From CAYRFF01 sp964423575 (GTDB taxonomy: Bacteria > Bacteroidota > Bacteroidia > Chitinophagales > Saprospiraceae): a stretch of 64,000 nt of DNA. The stretch lies in NCBI GenBank assembly GCA_964423575.1, contig CAYRFF010000014.1:1-64000 (forward strand). The letters run 5' to 3'. A program made the position numbers and the translations under genes. The notes below the pieces were generated by a model. It had not been told where the DNA came from. It was given only the letters and a program-made list of their open reading frames with translations, and did not search any database. Shown piece by piece: positions 9,751 through 17,126 of this stretch (the stretch's first letter is position 1; every line of letters begins with the position of its first letter).

Positions 9751-10269
9751 CTATCCATTTCTCCACTTCTTAATACGCTTATGAATCTCAGCCATTAAAA
9801 CCTCATTATTTCTATAGACGATATTCATTGAAACTAGAAGATTTATTTTTCTTCCAGCGACAGAGCCCGATAGGATTTTTGAAGCAACTAATTGATCAAA
9901 TAGCCACAAGATTCCATGATATTCCAGATTCTCTCTTTTTGCATGATTTCTCATGGCTTTATCTCCTGTAAGAATGATTGCCTTTATTTTTGAAGCGATG
10001 TAAAGAACCGATTTGTCTGTAATTGATAATGATTTCGGATAGGATAATGTGTAAATTTCTTTTATTTCCTGCCCACTGATACTATCTATAATTAACTTTC
10101 CGGAGGCGTGGTATTGTGTAAGCGGTTTCCGCTGTTCCGGGAATAATTCACGGATTACCATAGAAGTAGTGTGTATTTCCAGGTCAAGTCGGAAGAATTC
10201 TGCCAGTAAGCCAATATCCAGCAGGTCGATAAAAATATTACTGTCAGTAATTATCAGGCGTGTTCTCAT
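9751..10269 (-). CDS. PIN-domain protein, probable toxin partner of the Xre-ImmA/IrrE regulator
   Basis: 172 aa, a PIN-fold nuclease candidate. The acidic residues expected for a PIN active site are visible: D9 in TDSNIFIDL, E40 in VIRELFPE, D84 in SITDKSVLY and D102 in LTGDKAMRN. PIN proteins cleave RNA, many as type II toxins. It begins 21 bases after the stop of the Xre-metalloprotease gene, so the two form an operon. Pairs of this kind have been predicted as toxin-antitoxin-like systems; that role here is inference. Confidence 0.8.
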   Translation of the reverse strand: MRTRLIITDSNIFIDLLDIGLLAEFFRLDLEIHTTSMVIRELFPEQRKPLTQYHASGKLIIDSISGQEIKEIYTLSYPKSLSITDKSVLYIASKIKAIILTGDKAMRNHAKRENLEYHGILWLFDQLVASKILSGSVAGRKINLLVSMNIVYRNNEVLMAEIHKRIKKWRNG

Positions 10270-10290
10270 GTTCCGGGTTCTTTTTCTCTT

Positions 10291-11358
10291 TTAAATCATC
10301 CGCGCATGTTTTTTCCTGAATTCTGCTAGTGGTATATCCAGTAAAGCAGCTGCCTTGGACATGGTAATCTGTTCTTCAATATAAGCACGGAAAATCAATT
10401 GCTGAAAACGATTAATTTCTTCCACGCCTTCATAGTCAACCGGCTCATCAACCTTCCAGTTATGCTGTTCAAACATAAATAATAGTGAATCACAATAATT
10501 CTGGTTGATGATTCCGGCTTCCTTGGCTTTAATGATAATAGATTGCATGGAAATTCCGTATTGCTTCTTGATATTACCTATCTCTACTATGGACAGTTTT
10601 TGACGGTGTTCTCCCAATTCCTTCTTTAAAGTTTTCTCGGGAATCAGCATCGCTGCTGCAAAGCGATTGCAATATCTCTCAACTAATCTGCTATCCAGGT
10701 TCGGTTCAAAGTCCATAAGCAGATGCCCCAGCTCATGCAAAAGAGTAAAACGCAATCTGTCCATTTTTTCATATCTGGACCTATTAAAGGCAATCACAGG
10801 TATATTATCATTTACACAGGTCTGCAGTCCGTCAAATTCATCATCGGAATCGAGTTCTACGATTTTAATGTTATTGTCCTCTAGCAATTCCATCACATTA
10901 AATAATGGCCCCATACCAAGGTTCCATTCCTTTCTCAATTCAACTGCTGCCCTATCTGCATCCTCATAAGAGTATATCTTTCCAAAACTCTCGATAGGGT
11001 TTTTAAAAATTTCAGTAACTCCCAGTATTTCTTCTACTTCCAGATAGCGCCCAAGATATTCCTTAGTCTTCTCTTTTATCATATCTTGCTGCTTGACGGT
11101 CATGTTTCTGTTCTTACGAAACTCAACCTTATCGATATGGACTTCAGTTTCACGGAAGAAGAAATCAATATTTACATCTAATGCATCTGCTAATAACGCA
11201 AGAATATCATCGCCGGGCATTACATCTCCTTTCTCATATCTGTGGAGAGATTGCCTGGTTAATTTATTATCGATAGCATCTGCAAGATCTTGCAGAGAGT
11301 ATCCTTTCATAAGTCGCGCAGACTTCAAGCGTCTGGCAAATAGGTCTTGAGTATTCAT
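10291..11358 (-). CDS. Xre-family HTH regulator fused to ImmA/IrrE metallopeptidase domain
   Basis: 355 aa. An N-terminal HTH_3 DNA-binding domain (residues 8-68, with SLQDLADAID and RQSLHRYEKG) is followed by a zinc-peptidase domain with HELGH at 208-212. Such COG2856 proteins can cleave partner repressors or act as antitoxin-like regulators. It lies upstream of and is probably cotranscribed with the PIN gene, and is divergent from a second ImmA/IrrE-containing locus 1.2 kb away. It probably autoregulates through its HTH domain. Confidence 0.85.
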   Translation of the reverse strand: MNTQDLFARRLKSARLMKGYSLQDLADAIDNKLTRQSLHRYEKGDVMPGDDILALLADALDVNIDFFFRETEVHIDKVEFRKNRNMTVKQQDMIKEKTKEYLGRYLEVEEILGVTEIFKNPIESFGKIYSYEDADRAAVELRKEWNLGMGPLFNVMELLEDNNIKIVELDSDDEFDGLQTCVNDNIPVIAFNRSRYEKMDRLRFTLLHELGHLLMDFEPNLDSRLVERYCNRFAAAMLIPEKTLKKELGEHRQKLSIVEIGNIKKQYGISMQSIIIKAKEAGIINQNYCDSLLFMFEQHNWKVDEPVDYEGVEEINRFQQLIFRAYIEEQITMSKAAALLDIPLAEFRKKHARMI

Positions 11359-11381
11359 AACTGATTATTCTTGTATAGTTA

Positions 11382-11389
11382 CAAATATA
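11382..11389 (-). promoter_or_regulatory. -7 element (TATATTTG) with possible operator for the Xre gene
   Basis: Read on the minus strand, TATATTTG fits TAnnTTTG exactly and lies 23 bases before the ATG at 11358. It overlaps a small inverted repeat (GTTA-TATTTG-TAAC), a plausible site for the encoded HTH protein. No good -33 element was found. Confidence 0.4.
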
Positions 11390-11720
11390 ACAGATATATA
11401 TAAATTATAGTTTATAAATGTAAATTATATTCAATTGTAGAGTATCGATATCTTGACACAATAACGATTTATTCCTGTTTTGAATACAGAGTTTTTGTTA
11501 AAAGAGTTAGGTGTTTTCTTAAGTTACATTAAGAAGTGACATAAATATAAATATTGCTGTTAATTGTAACATGGGCTTTAAAAGGTTTTTATCTATGTCA
11601 TTTTTTTATCTGCCCCATCCTCATCCCTAGCCCTTCTCTCAACCGCTTCTAGGAGATTATCCCTAGGGATCGTTAAGCTCGTTAGAGATTGGTGAGCCCG
11701 GTCTTGCTTTTATTTCTTAT

Positions 11721-11746
11721 GTCATTTTTTCTTGATAAAAAATGAC
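11721..11746. repeat. 10-bp hairpin GTCATTTTTT / AAAAAATGAC
   Basis: Perfect 10-bp arms at 11721-11730 and 11737-11746 with loop CTTGAT. The loop is echoed just after it by AAATCAAG. From memory, this style of sequence occurs in many Bacteroidota intergenic regions; its function is unknown. Confidence 0.5.
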
Positions 11747-12116
11747 GAAAAAATCAAGAAAGCTTCAAATGTGATTTTTATCTAGGCTCAGCCTAGATAA
11801 AACCCTCGATTCGCTTGGTCGCTACATGCTTTTGTTCCACGATATTAAGCTTGTTGATTCTATTATTTTTAGAGCTTCTTATAAGAATCCCTCTCTAATA
11901 TAATCCAAGATCCACGCGGAACCGCACTTCCGCTTAGCGAACGCGTATCACTGGTGAAGCTTTCGATCAAGGATTTCAAATAAACCAATACATAAAACTT
12001 AATTTCCATATAGCAAAAGAGCCACGGAATAGAATTCCCTCCGCCGCGGTAGAGGGTGGTCCGCCTCGGGCGGAGCGGGGTGGTTCGTGTAATTAAAGAA
12101 CTATTCTTATTGTAAA

Positions 12117-12179
12117 ACTCGGTGTAACATCTTTCTCCTCGCCGTAGCGAGGAGAAAAACAGGAGATTGGGGTGGAACC
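12117..12179. repeat. island-flanking repeat, copy A
   Basis: ACTCGGTGTAACATCTTT is followed by a hairpin (CCTCGC-CGTA-GCGAGG), then AAAACAGGAGATTGGGGTGGA. The outer parts match copy B at 24381-24461, whereas the central stem has a different sequence. Confidence 0.55.
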
Positions 12180-12183
12180 TATA

Positions 12184-12277
12184 ATGTGTAGGGACGCACG
12201 GTGGTTATTGAGCAAAACGATATCTAGCTTATGTGTAGGGACGCACGGTGGTTATTGAGCAAAACGATATCTAGCTT
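12184..12277. repeat. 47-bp tandem duplication
   Basis: Two identical 47-bp units (12184-12230 and 12231-12277), each beginning ATGTGTAGGGACGCACGG, are followed by the first 18 bases of a third unit that opens the palindrome at 12278. Confidence 0.85.
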
Positions 12278-12313
12278 ATGTGTAGGGACGCACGGCCGTG
12301 CGTCCCTACACAT
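12278..12313. repeat. 36-bp perfect palindrome
   Basis: ATGTGTAGGGACGCACGG (12278-12295) is followed directly by its exact complement (12296-12313), with no loop. A further inverted copy of the half-site lies at 12339-12356, and a diverged one near 12385-12395. The arrangement resembles REP/REPIN or a small non-autonomous mobile element. Confidence 0.85.
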
Positions 12314-12511
12314 AAATACGTCTTTTGCTGTCGAAATGCCGTGCGTCCCTACACATATAACCGTTGCTTTTACAGTCGAAATCGCCCCTACACACAAATA
12401 AATGCTTCAAACAGAGAACTTGTATTGTATAGCACCTCAACACACTCTTTCACCTTTCCTCAACCAGTAAAAACACGCAGTTATACTAAATAATTATGTT
12501 ATTAATATATT

Positions 12512-12536
12512 TTAACTTACATTTACTGTTAGTTAA
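12512..12536 (+). promoter_or_regulatory. inverted repeat upstream of the HigB-like toxin gene, candidate operator
   Basis: TTAACT (12512-12517) and AGTTAA (12531-12536) are perfect inverted half-sites 15-40 bases before the toxin start. HigA-type antitoxins repress their own operon through such sites. The sequence is AT-rich, so chance is possible. Confidence 0.3.
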
Positions 12537-12551
12537 TTTAAACTTTCTTAA

Positions 12552-12881
12552 ATGGAGATTGTTTTTAAGACAAAGAAACTCAGAACCCTGGCAAACGATT
12601 ATAATAAATGCCGGAAAGAAATGGGTGATAAAAGGGCGAAGATATTTCATCGGAGACTGGGTGAACTTAAAAGTGCAGATTCCCTGGAAGATGTACGCTA
12701 TTTACCCGGAAACTACCATCAGTTGACAGGGAATTACAAAGGACACTGGGCGTGCAATCTCGATCAACCTTACAGACTTATTTTCAGGCCTGCAGCAGAA
12801 CCTCCAACTGATGAGCATGGTGGCATAATTACGAGTCAAGTAATAGAAGTGTTGATAATAAAGATTGAGGATTATCACTAA
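12552..12881 (+). CDS. HigB/RelE-family toxin
   Basis: 109 aa with the RelE/ParE-fold pattern of HigB-type toxins: N-terminal strand (MEIVFKTKKLRTLAND), two helices with RAKIFHRRLGELKSADSLED, then the strand segment LTGNYKGHWACNLDQPYRLIF, typical of HigB/YoeB-like mRNA interferases. The product probably cleaves mRNA at the ribosome. The partner gene 34 bases downstream encodes a HigA domain, the toxin-first order expected for higBA. Confidence 0.85.
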   Translation: MEIVFKTKKLRTLANDYNKCRKEMGDKRAKIFHRRLGELKSADSLEDVRYLPGNYHQLTGNYKGHWACNLDQPYRLIFRPAAEPPTDEHGGIITSQVIEVLIIKIEDYH

Positions 12882-12915
12882 AAAAGAACAAATCAAACAA
12901 TCAAAATGAAGAATT

Positions 12916-14037
12916 ATGAATGTCAGGAACGAATATCAGCAAACCATTGTATTTCATCCGGGCGAAACTTTACAGGAGAAGCTTGATGAAATGGGTATGG
13001 GTCCAAAGGAATTTTCTCTGCGTACAGGAAAACCGGAGAAAACCATTATTGATGTATTAAAAGGCAGAAGTAGTATAACCTCCGAAATGGCAATTCTATT
13101 TGAAAATGTACTACAAATTCCTGCACACTTCTGGTTGAATATGCAGCGCGCTTATGATGAGTATTTGGCTAGACAAGAATGGGAAGCAGAACTAGAAAAC
13201 GCAAAAGACTGGGCAAGAGAATTTCCATATCCGGAAATGGCTCGTAAAGGATGGGTTAAAGCTACACGAAAAGCTGAAGAGAAAGCAATGGAACTATTTA
13301 AGTTCTTTGGTTTTTCACGAGTTCAATCCTGGGAGAGATACTACTATAAGCAGGAATTGAAAGTAGATTTCAGAATTTCACTGGCACATACCAAGAAAGC
13401 ACATGCTATATCTGCCTGGTTGCGAAAGGGAGAGTTACAAGCCGCTCAACTCCCTACATATCCTTTTGATAAAGATGCATTCAAGGGGTCATTGCATGAA
13501 TTAAAGGATATTATGGTCATTCAACCGGATGACTTTTTTCAGCAAATACAGGAAATATGTCTAAAAAATGGAGTGAAGGTTGTTTATACGCCTAGTATTA
13601 AGGAAGCTGCCGTAAATGGTTGTACAAGATGGATAAAGGACAATCCATTAATACAATTATCAGATAGATATAAACGGAATGACATTTTCTGGTTTACCTT
13701 TTTCCATGAGATCGGACATATCTTGTTACATGGGAAAAAGGATATTTTCCTCAGAGATGTCGAATACAACGGGATTGACCTGATTAAGGAGCAGGAAGCA
13801 GATAATTTTGCTTCTGAATGGCTCTTAAGCAAGGAGCAAGAGGAAGAAATCCTATTGAAATTCAACATTACCGATGAAGTAATCGAGGAATATGCAGAGA
13901 AATTCCATACACATCCAGCGATGATTGTGGGAAGGCTTCAGCATAGAGAATTGATTCCGTTTTCTCGTGGACGTGAGTTTATTGTGAAGATTGATTTAGG
14001 ATCTTTTAGGCACCATTTCGATCAACACCGTCATTAA
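12916..14037 (+). CDS. HigA-type antitoxin HTH fused to an ImmA/IrrE metallopeptidase domain
   Basis: 373 aa. Residues about 12-85 are a HigA/VapI HTH (FHPGETLQEKLDEMGM, then EFSLRTGKPEKTI and the helix ending HFWLNMQRAYDEYLA). After a linker region comes a zinc-peptidase domain with HEIGH at 264-268 and a downstream acidic KEQEADNFASEWLL, the usual third-ligand region. Ordinary HigA is about 100 aa, so the C-terminal protease is a large addition. It may control antitoxin turnover. The 3' end overlaps the converging gene on the minus strand by 32 bases. Confidence 0.88.
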   Translation: MNVRNEYQQTIVFHPGETLQEKLDEMGMGPKEFSLRTGKPEKTIIDVLKGRSSITSEMAILFENVLQIPAHFWLNMQRAYDEYLARQEWEAELENAKDWAREFPYPEMARKGWVKATRKAEEKAMELFKFFGFSRVQSWERYYYKQELKVDFRISLAHTKKAHAISAWLRKGELQAAQLPTYPFDKDAFKGSLHELKDIMVIQPDDFFQQIQEICLKNGVKVVYTPSIKEAAVNGCTRWIKDNPLIQLSDRYKRNDIFWFTFFHEIGHILLHGKKDIFLRDVEYNGIDLIKEQEADNFASEWLLSKEQEEEILLKFNITDEVIEEYAEKFHTHPAMIVGRLQHRELIPFSRGREFIVKIDLGSFRHHFDQHRH

Positions 14038-14617
14038 ATCTAGTAAAGTGTATTGAGATTTTTAAAAGAAAGAGGTAAGCTCCATAATTGCTTAACGTAA
14101 AAATCCTTTTTGATAGAATATCCATATTAGAAACATATTTGTTATTAATATTATTTAATCTATCAAGAAATACAATAGACTCATTTAATTTATCACCTAT
14201 CTTAGGTAGATAAAATATTTGGGTTATTCCCTGTTTCCTTATTAAATCTATATGCTGGGTTATTGATTCTTCGCTTTTACTACTATACTTAATTAAGTTA
14301 TTTTGATATTTTTGTAAATTAACTATTGGAGCGTAAACAATTTGTGAAGGGAAATTTCGCAAATTTGATGGGTCAATGTCGCATGTGTTTGACAAAATTA
14401 TTACTGGGACTTCACGCATATCGGAATCTGGTAAGTTGACCACAGGCATTTCATCTATACCATCTCCTTGGAAAACTGTTTTATCTTTTTTTAAATAAGA
14501 TGTATAAAGTCTACTATCAATGTTGGCTGGGAAATCTTTTAAGCACTGAAATAATGTATCTTCTGAACCAGGAGATAAGTATTTTGGGAGATAAAGCTTA
14601 AAGTCATCAAGTGTCAT
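14006..14617 (-). CDS. unknown protein, third gene of the TIGR04255 module
   Basis: 203 aa with no signal peptide and no transmembrane segment. The sequence includes VPVIILSNTCDIDPSN (about residues 70-85), FPSQIVYAPIVNL and GITQIFYLPKIG, suggesting an alpha/beta fold, but I do not recognise the family. Its start overlaps the stop of the 99-aa gene by 4 bases, so translation is coupled. Base composition is lower in GC than in neighbouring household genes. Confidence 0.7.
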   Translation of the reverse strand: MTLDDFKLYLPKYLSPGSEDTLFQCLKDFPANIDSRLYTSYLKKDKTVFQGDGIDEMPVVNLPDSDMREVPVIILSNTCDIDPSNLRNFPSQIVYAPIVNLQKYQNNLIKYSSKSEESITQHIDLIRKQGITQIFYLPKIGDKLNESIVFLDRLNNINNKYVSNMDILSKRIFTLSNYGAYLFLLKISIHFTRFNDGVDRNGA

Positions 14618-14913
14618 ATCAGATCCCAGAAGTTTTCATTTACTATATCCACAAATTCACCATCCATATCTTGAGAATTAGATATTAAATTTTCAGCAAA
14701 TTTCAATATTGTTTGAATCTTTTTCTCCTCAACTCTGGAGTAAGATTCAATATCTAATCCGCTATATTCTGAAAGCTTATATGATATGCCTTCTGGATGA
14801 TTTTGAAAGATCTCTATAGGATAGTTTTCTGAATCTATGTTGGTCTGGCTAGGACTCATAAAAGTTGCGAAAAGTAATAAATTGGTCCCCCAAAAAGAAT
14901 AGTCTAAGTTCAT
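14614..14913 (-). CDS. unknown 99-aa protein, second gene of the TIGR04255 module
   Basis: A small acidic protein (MNLDYSFWGTNLLLFATFMSP, then helices with SYSRVEEKKIQTILKFAENLI). No motif is recognised. It begins 16 bases after the TIGR04255-family gene and overlaps the next gene by 4 bases, so the three form one translational unit. Its small size and position suggest an adaptor or partner, which is inference. Confidence 0.65.
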   Translation of the reverse strand: MNLDYSFWGTNLLLFATFMSPSQTNIDSENYPIEIFQNHPEGISYKLSEYSGLDIESYSRVEEKKIQTILKFAENLISNSQDMDGEFVDIVNENFWDLI

Positions 14914-14929
14914 GTTATTAATATTTTAA

Positions 14930-15637
14930 TTAGTACTCTGGATTAAGTGAATCAAGAAATTGTGGCTTAAGTAATCCAAAAAATATTGTTTTTTCAACGT
15001 CATGACATTGACTTATTAGGTTGGTTTTGTTCTTATTAAAATCTTCAATATTTATTGTTGTCTTGAAGGTATCAATATCTATAAGTGTTCCGGTTCTACC
15101 TTTTATGTCAATTTGATTGGTCAGTTGTAAAATATTAGAAAATCCACCTTCGGTTATAACAGTTTTAATAATAGTACTATTGTGGCCAATTTCTTTATTG
15201 TTTACCTTGACTTCGAGATTTAATTTATCAAAAACATTTCCCTCAAAGAAATTAACATATCTCAATCCTACTCTATTAAGGGTATCTATCACGCCTGTTT
15301 CAAGAAATAGGTCAATAACATTATCGATTTCTGCAGAAAACTTTTTCCACCCTAGATATTTTGGATATGAGCCAATAGTTAAAACATTAGGCCCTATTTG
15401 TACAACAAAGTCATTATTTGAAATTTTAAAATATGGCCTATATTTCAGGCTCTCATCTCTAGATAAAACATGTTCTGGCAACTGTAGTATTGGTAAATTA
15501 TCAACATTGGGATAACGATCTTTTAGGACAGAATAAATTATTCCAAATACTGCGTTTCTATTAACCTTTGTTTCAAATCTAAGATCAAGTAAAGCATCAA
15601 CAATTGGACACGGATTAATATTATTTGGTAGTTTCAC
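14930..15637 (-). CDS. TIGR04255 family protein
   Basis: 235 aa matching the TIGR04255 pattern as I know it: N-terminal NPCPIVDALLDLRFE, a middle segment YRPYFKISN followed by VVQIGPNVLTIGSYPKYLGWKKF, then VIDTLNRVGLRYVNFF. The function of the family is unknown; members are scattered among bacteria and often sit in accessory regions. It is the first gene of a three-gene set with its own promoter-like sequence 20 bases upstream. Confidence 0.8.
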   Translation of the reverse strand: MKLPNNINPCPIVDALLDLRFETKVNRNAVFGIIYSVLKDRYPNVDNLPILQLPEHVLSRDESLKYRPYFKISNNDFVVQIGPNVLTIGSYPKYLGWKKFSAEIDNVIDLFLETGVIDTLNRVGLRYVNFFEGNVFDKLNLEVKVNNKEIGHNSTIIKTVITEGGFSNILQLTNQIDIKGRTGTLIDIDTFKTTINIEDFNKNKTNLISQCHDVEKTIFFGLLKPQFLDSLNPEY

Positions 15638-15656
15638 ATTAGTTTTTTTGTTATCA

Positions 15657-15687
15657 CAAAGATATTTATCCTTTTAACAATTAAAAA
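15657..15687 (-). promoter_or_regulatory. promoter of the TIGR04255 module
   Basis: On the minus strand TATCTTTG (positions 15664 to 15657) is an exact -7 match, with TTTT (15687 to 15684) 19 bases upstream as a weak -33. It sits in the 88-base gap after the HEPN-motif gene, just before the TIGR04255 start, so the module need not depend on the hsd promoter. Confidence 0.55.
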
Positions 15688-15725
15688 TATTATGAGTTTA
15701 GTATTCAAACGAACTTTTAAGTAGT

Positions 15726-17099
15726 TCAATTGCCCTCCACCCACGGAACTCTTTCTTTCTGCCTTATTGGATCATTGATGCACCGATTCAAATAATACCC
15801 CTCATAATCGAGAATCTTCAATAGAGAAAGCTCTAAATACCAAAGACTCAACTCTAAAGCTTCGTTCCTAGCACGAATATTTATTTCTTCAAGGGCTTTT
15901 CTTTTTCCCTCCCTAGAATGGACTAGAGCATTTCTTATATAAACAAAAGTCTCCGGAGCTTCGTCTCCTTGTGAATTGATTTCCTGTTGAACGTCTTTAA
16001 AATCATTAAATGCCTCGGGTATTTCAGTTGATAGATTTAATTGAGATAGAATAAGTCGGATTTTATTTGCTGCTGAAAGATTTCTTGAATCTCTTCCAGC
16101 AATCATTCCTTTTTCTTCAACTATCCACCAGTTATAAATCAGTTCTAAACCGGTCTGTGCGAATATGATTGCGCCATTTATTAATCCTGCTCTATTATTT
16201 GCTTCTGCGTACCATTGAACTATAGTACTCAGAAAGTTTTGTGTTTCTTTTCCTCTCTTCCATAGCTTTCTAAAACTTATCCATAAAGAATTTAAATAAT
16301 CACTATCTTTTACCCTCAAATGCCTCAAGCTCCAAGATTTGCAGTCCTTATATGCTTCAAATAACTCTCCTGCATAATCTGTCCATTTAACCTCTTCCTC
16401 ATAGATTCCTTGAAATAATAAAGGATGTATTCTTCTTCCATTCAAAAAAGTAAAAAACACAGCAATGCAAAGTCGTAATTCTTCTAATTCTTTATATGAG
16501 ATACTTCCCTTTCTTGATTTAATGCTTCCATTATAAAGCAATATATATCCACTAGTTTTCCTTAAGTTCTTAAAAAGAGCTTGATAGTCTTTCTTCTTAT
16601 CTATGGTGATTATTAAATCTTCATCTTCTAAAGTAATTCTACCTAAATACGCATAAGTATCTATTTCAATCGTTTCTCCAAATATTTCTTTCAAGTTTGG
16701 GATACTGAAGTTTATTGAAGTAACCGGTATTGATGAATCGCCCACTATTAAATCACCATAAAAATGCCCACTTATATTTGAAGGTCTGGATGGACCAATA
16801 GATGACCTTAACTCAGTTGTGGATGTCTTACCCCAATAAATCCCGTCGATAAATAACTCATTAAAAGATAAGAGATCTTTCATTAGCATTGAGGAATTTT
16901 GTGTTTCCAATTCTCCTTCAAAATATACTCTCGGAATAGGAAACCATTTAAACTTTATAATTCCATCAACAACGGCCTTTTTGTCAGCATTTTTTAGTGT
17001 AAACTCCCCCTCATGTATCACAATCTCCTCATTAGGACTTTCCATTGAAAAGTTATTGGAAATAGCTTCTGGAATATCGTGAAATTTATCTTTATCCAT
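15726..17099 (-). CDS. HEPN-motif protein, ApeA-like, attached to the hsd operon
   Basis: 457 aa. The N-terminal half (about 1-200) is strand-rich, in the manner of the ApeA N-terminal domain, and the C-terminal half is helical. The likely HEPN RNase motif R-x4-H is RNALVH at 389-394. HEPN proteins of this layout (ApeA and relatives) act as abortive-infection RNases triggered by phage; that function is known for relatives and inferred here. The gene starts 27 bases after hsdS on the same strand, which suggests it travels with the restriction system. Confidence 0.65.
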   Translation of the reverse strand: MDKDKFHDIPEAISNNFSMESPNEEIVIHEGEFTLKNADKKAVVDGIIKFKWFPIPRVYFEGELETQNSSMLMKDLLSFNELFIDGIYWGKTSTTELRSSIGPSRPSNISGHFYGDLIVGDSSIPVTSINFSIPNLKEIFGETIEIDTYAYLGRITLEDEDLIITIDKKKDYQALFKNLRKTSGYILLYNGSIKSRKGSISYKELEELRLCIAVFFTFLNGRRIHPLLFQGIYEEEVKWTDYAGELFEAYKDCKSWSLRHLRVKDSDYLNSLWISFRKLWKRGKETQNFLSTIVQWYAEANNRAGLINGAIIFAQTGLELIYNWWIVEEKGMIAGRDSRNLSAANKIRLILSQLNLSTEIPEAFNDFKDVQQEINSQGDEAPETFVYIRNALVHSREGKRKALEEINIRARNEALELSLWYLELSLLKILDYEGYYLNRCINDPIRQKERVPWVEGN

Positions 17100-17126
17100 A
17101 GTCCTTTTGTTCTTTATAATAATATC

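Larger units (their letters stand above)
11359..12551. other. 1.2-kb gene-free, repeat-rich stretch
   Basis: No convincing gene. It holds a hairpin at 11721-11746, a GC-rich inverted segment near 12045-12080, a repeat shared with the far side of the island (12117-12179), and the 47-bp tandem duplication with a 36-bp palindrome (12184-12356). Frames read in the GC-rich repeats are artefacts of the repeat sequence. Confidence 0.6.

Noticed and set aside
12278..12493. 71-codon plus-strand frame
   Set aside because: It reads through the palindrome and half-site copies; the Cys/Arg/Tyr-rich translation is what GC-rich repeats give. Not a gene.
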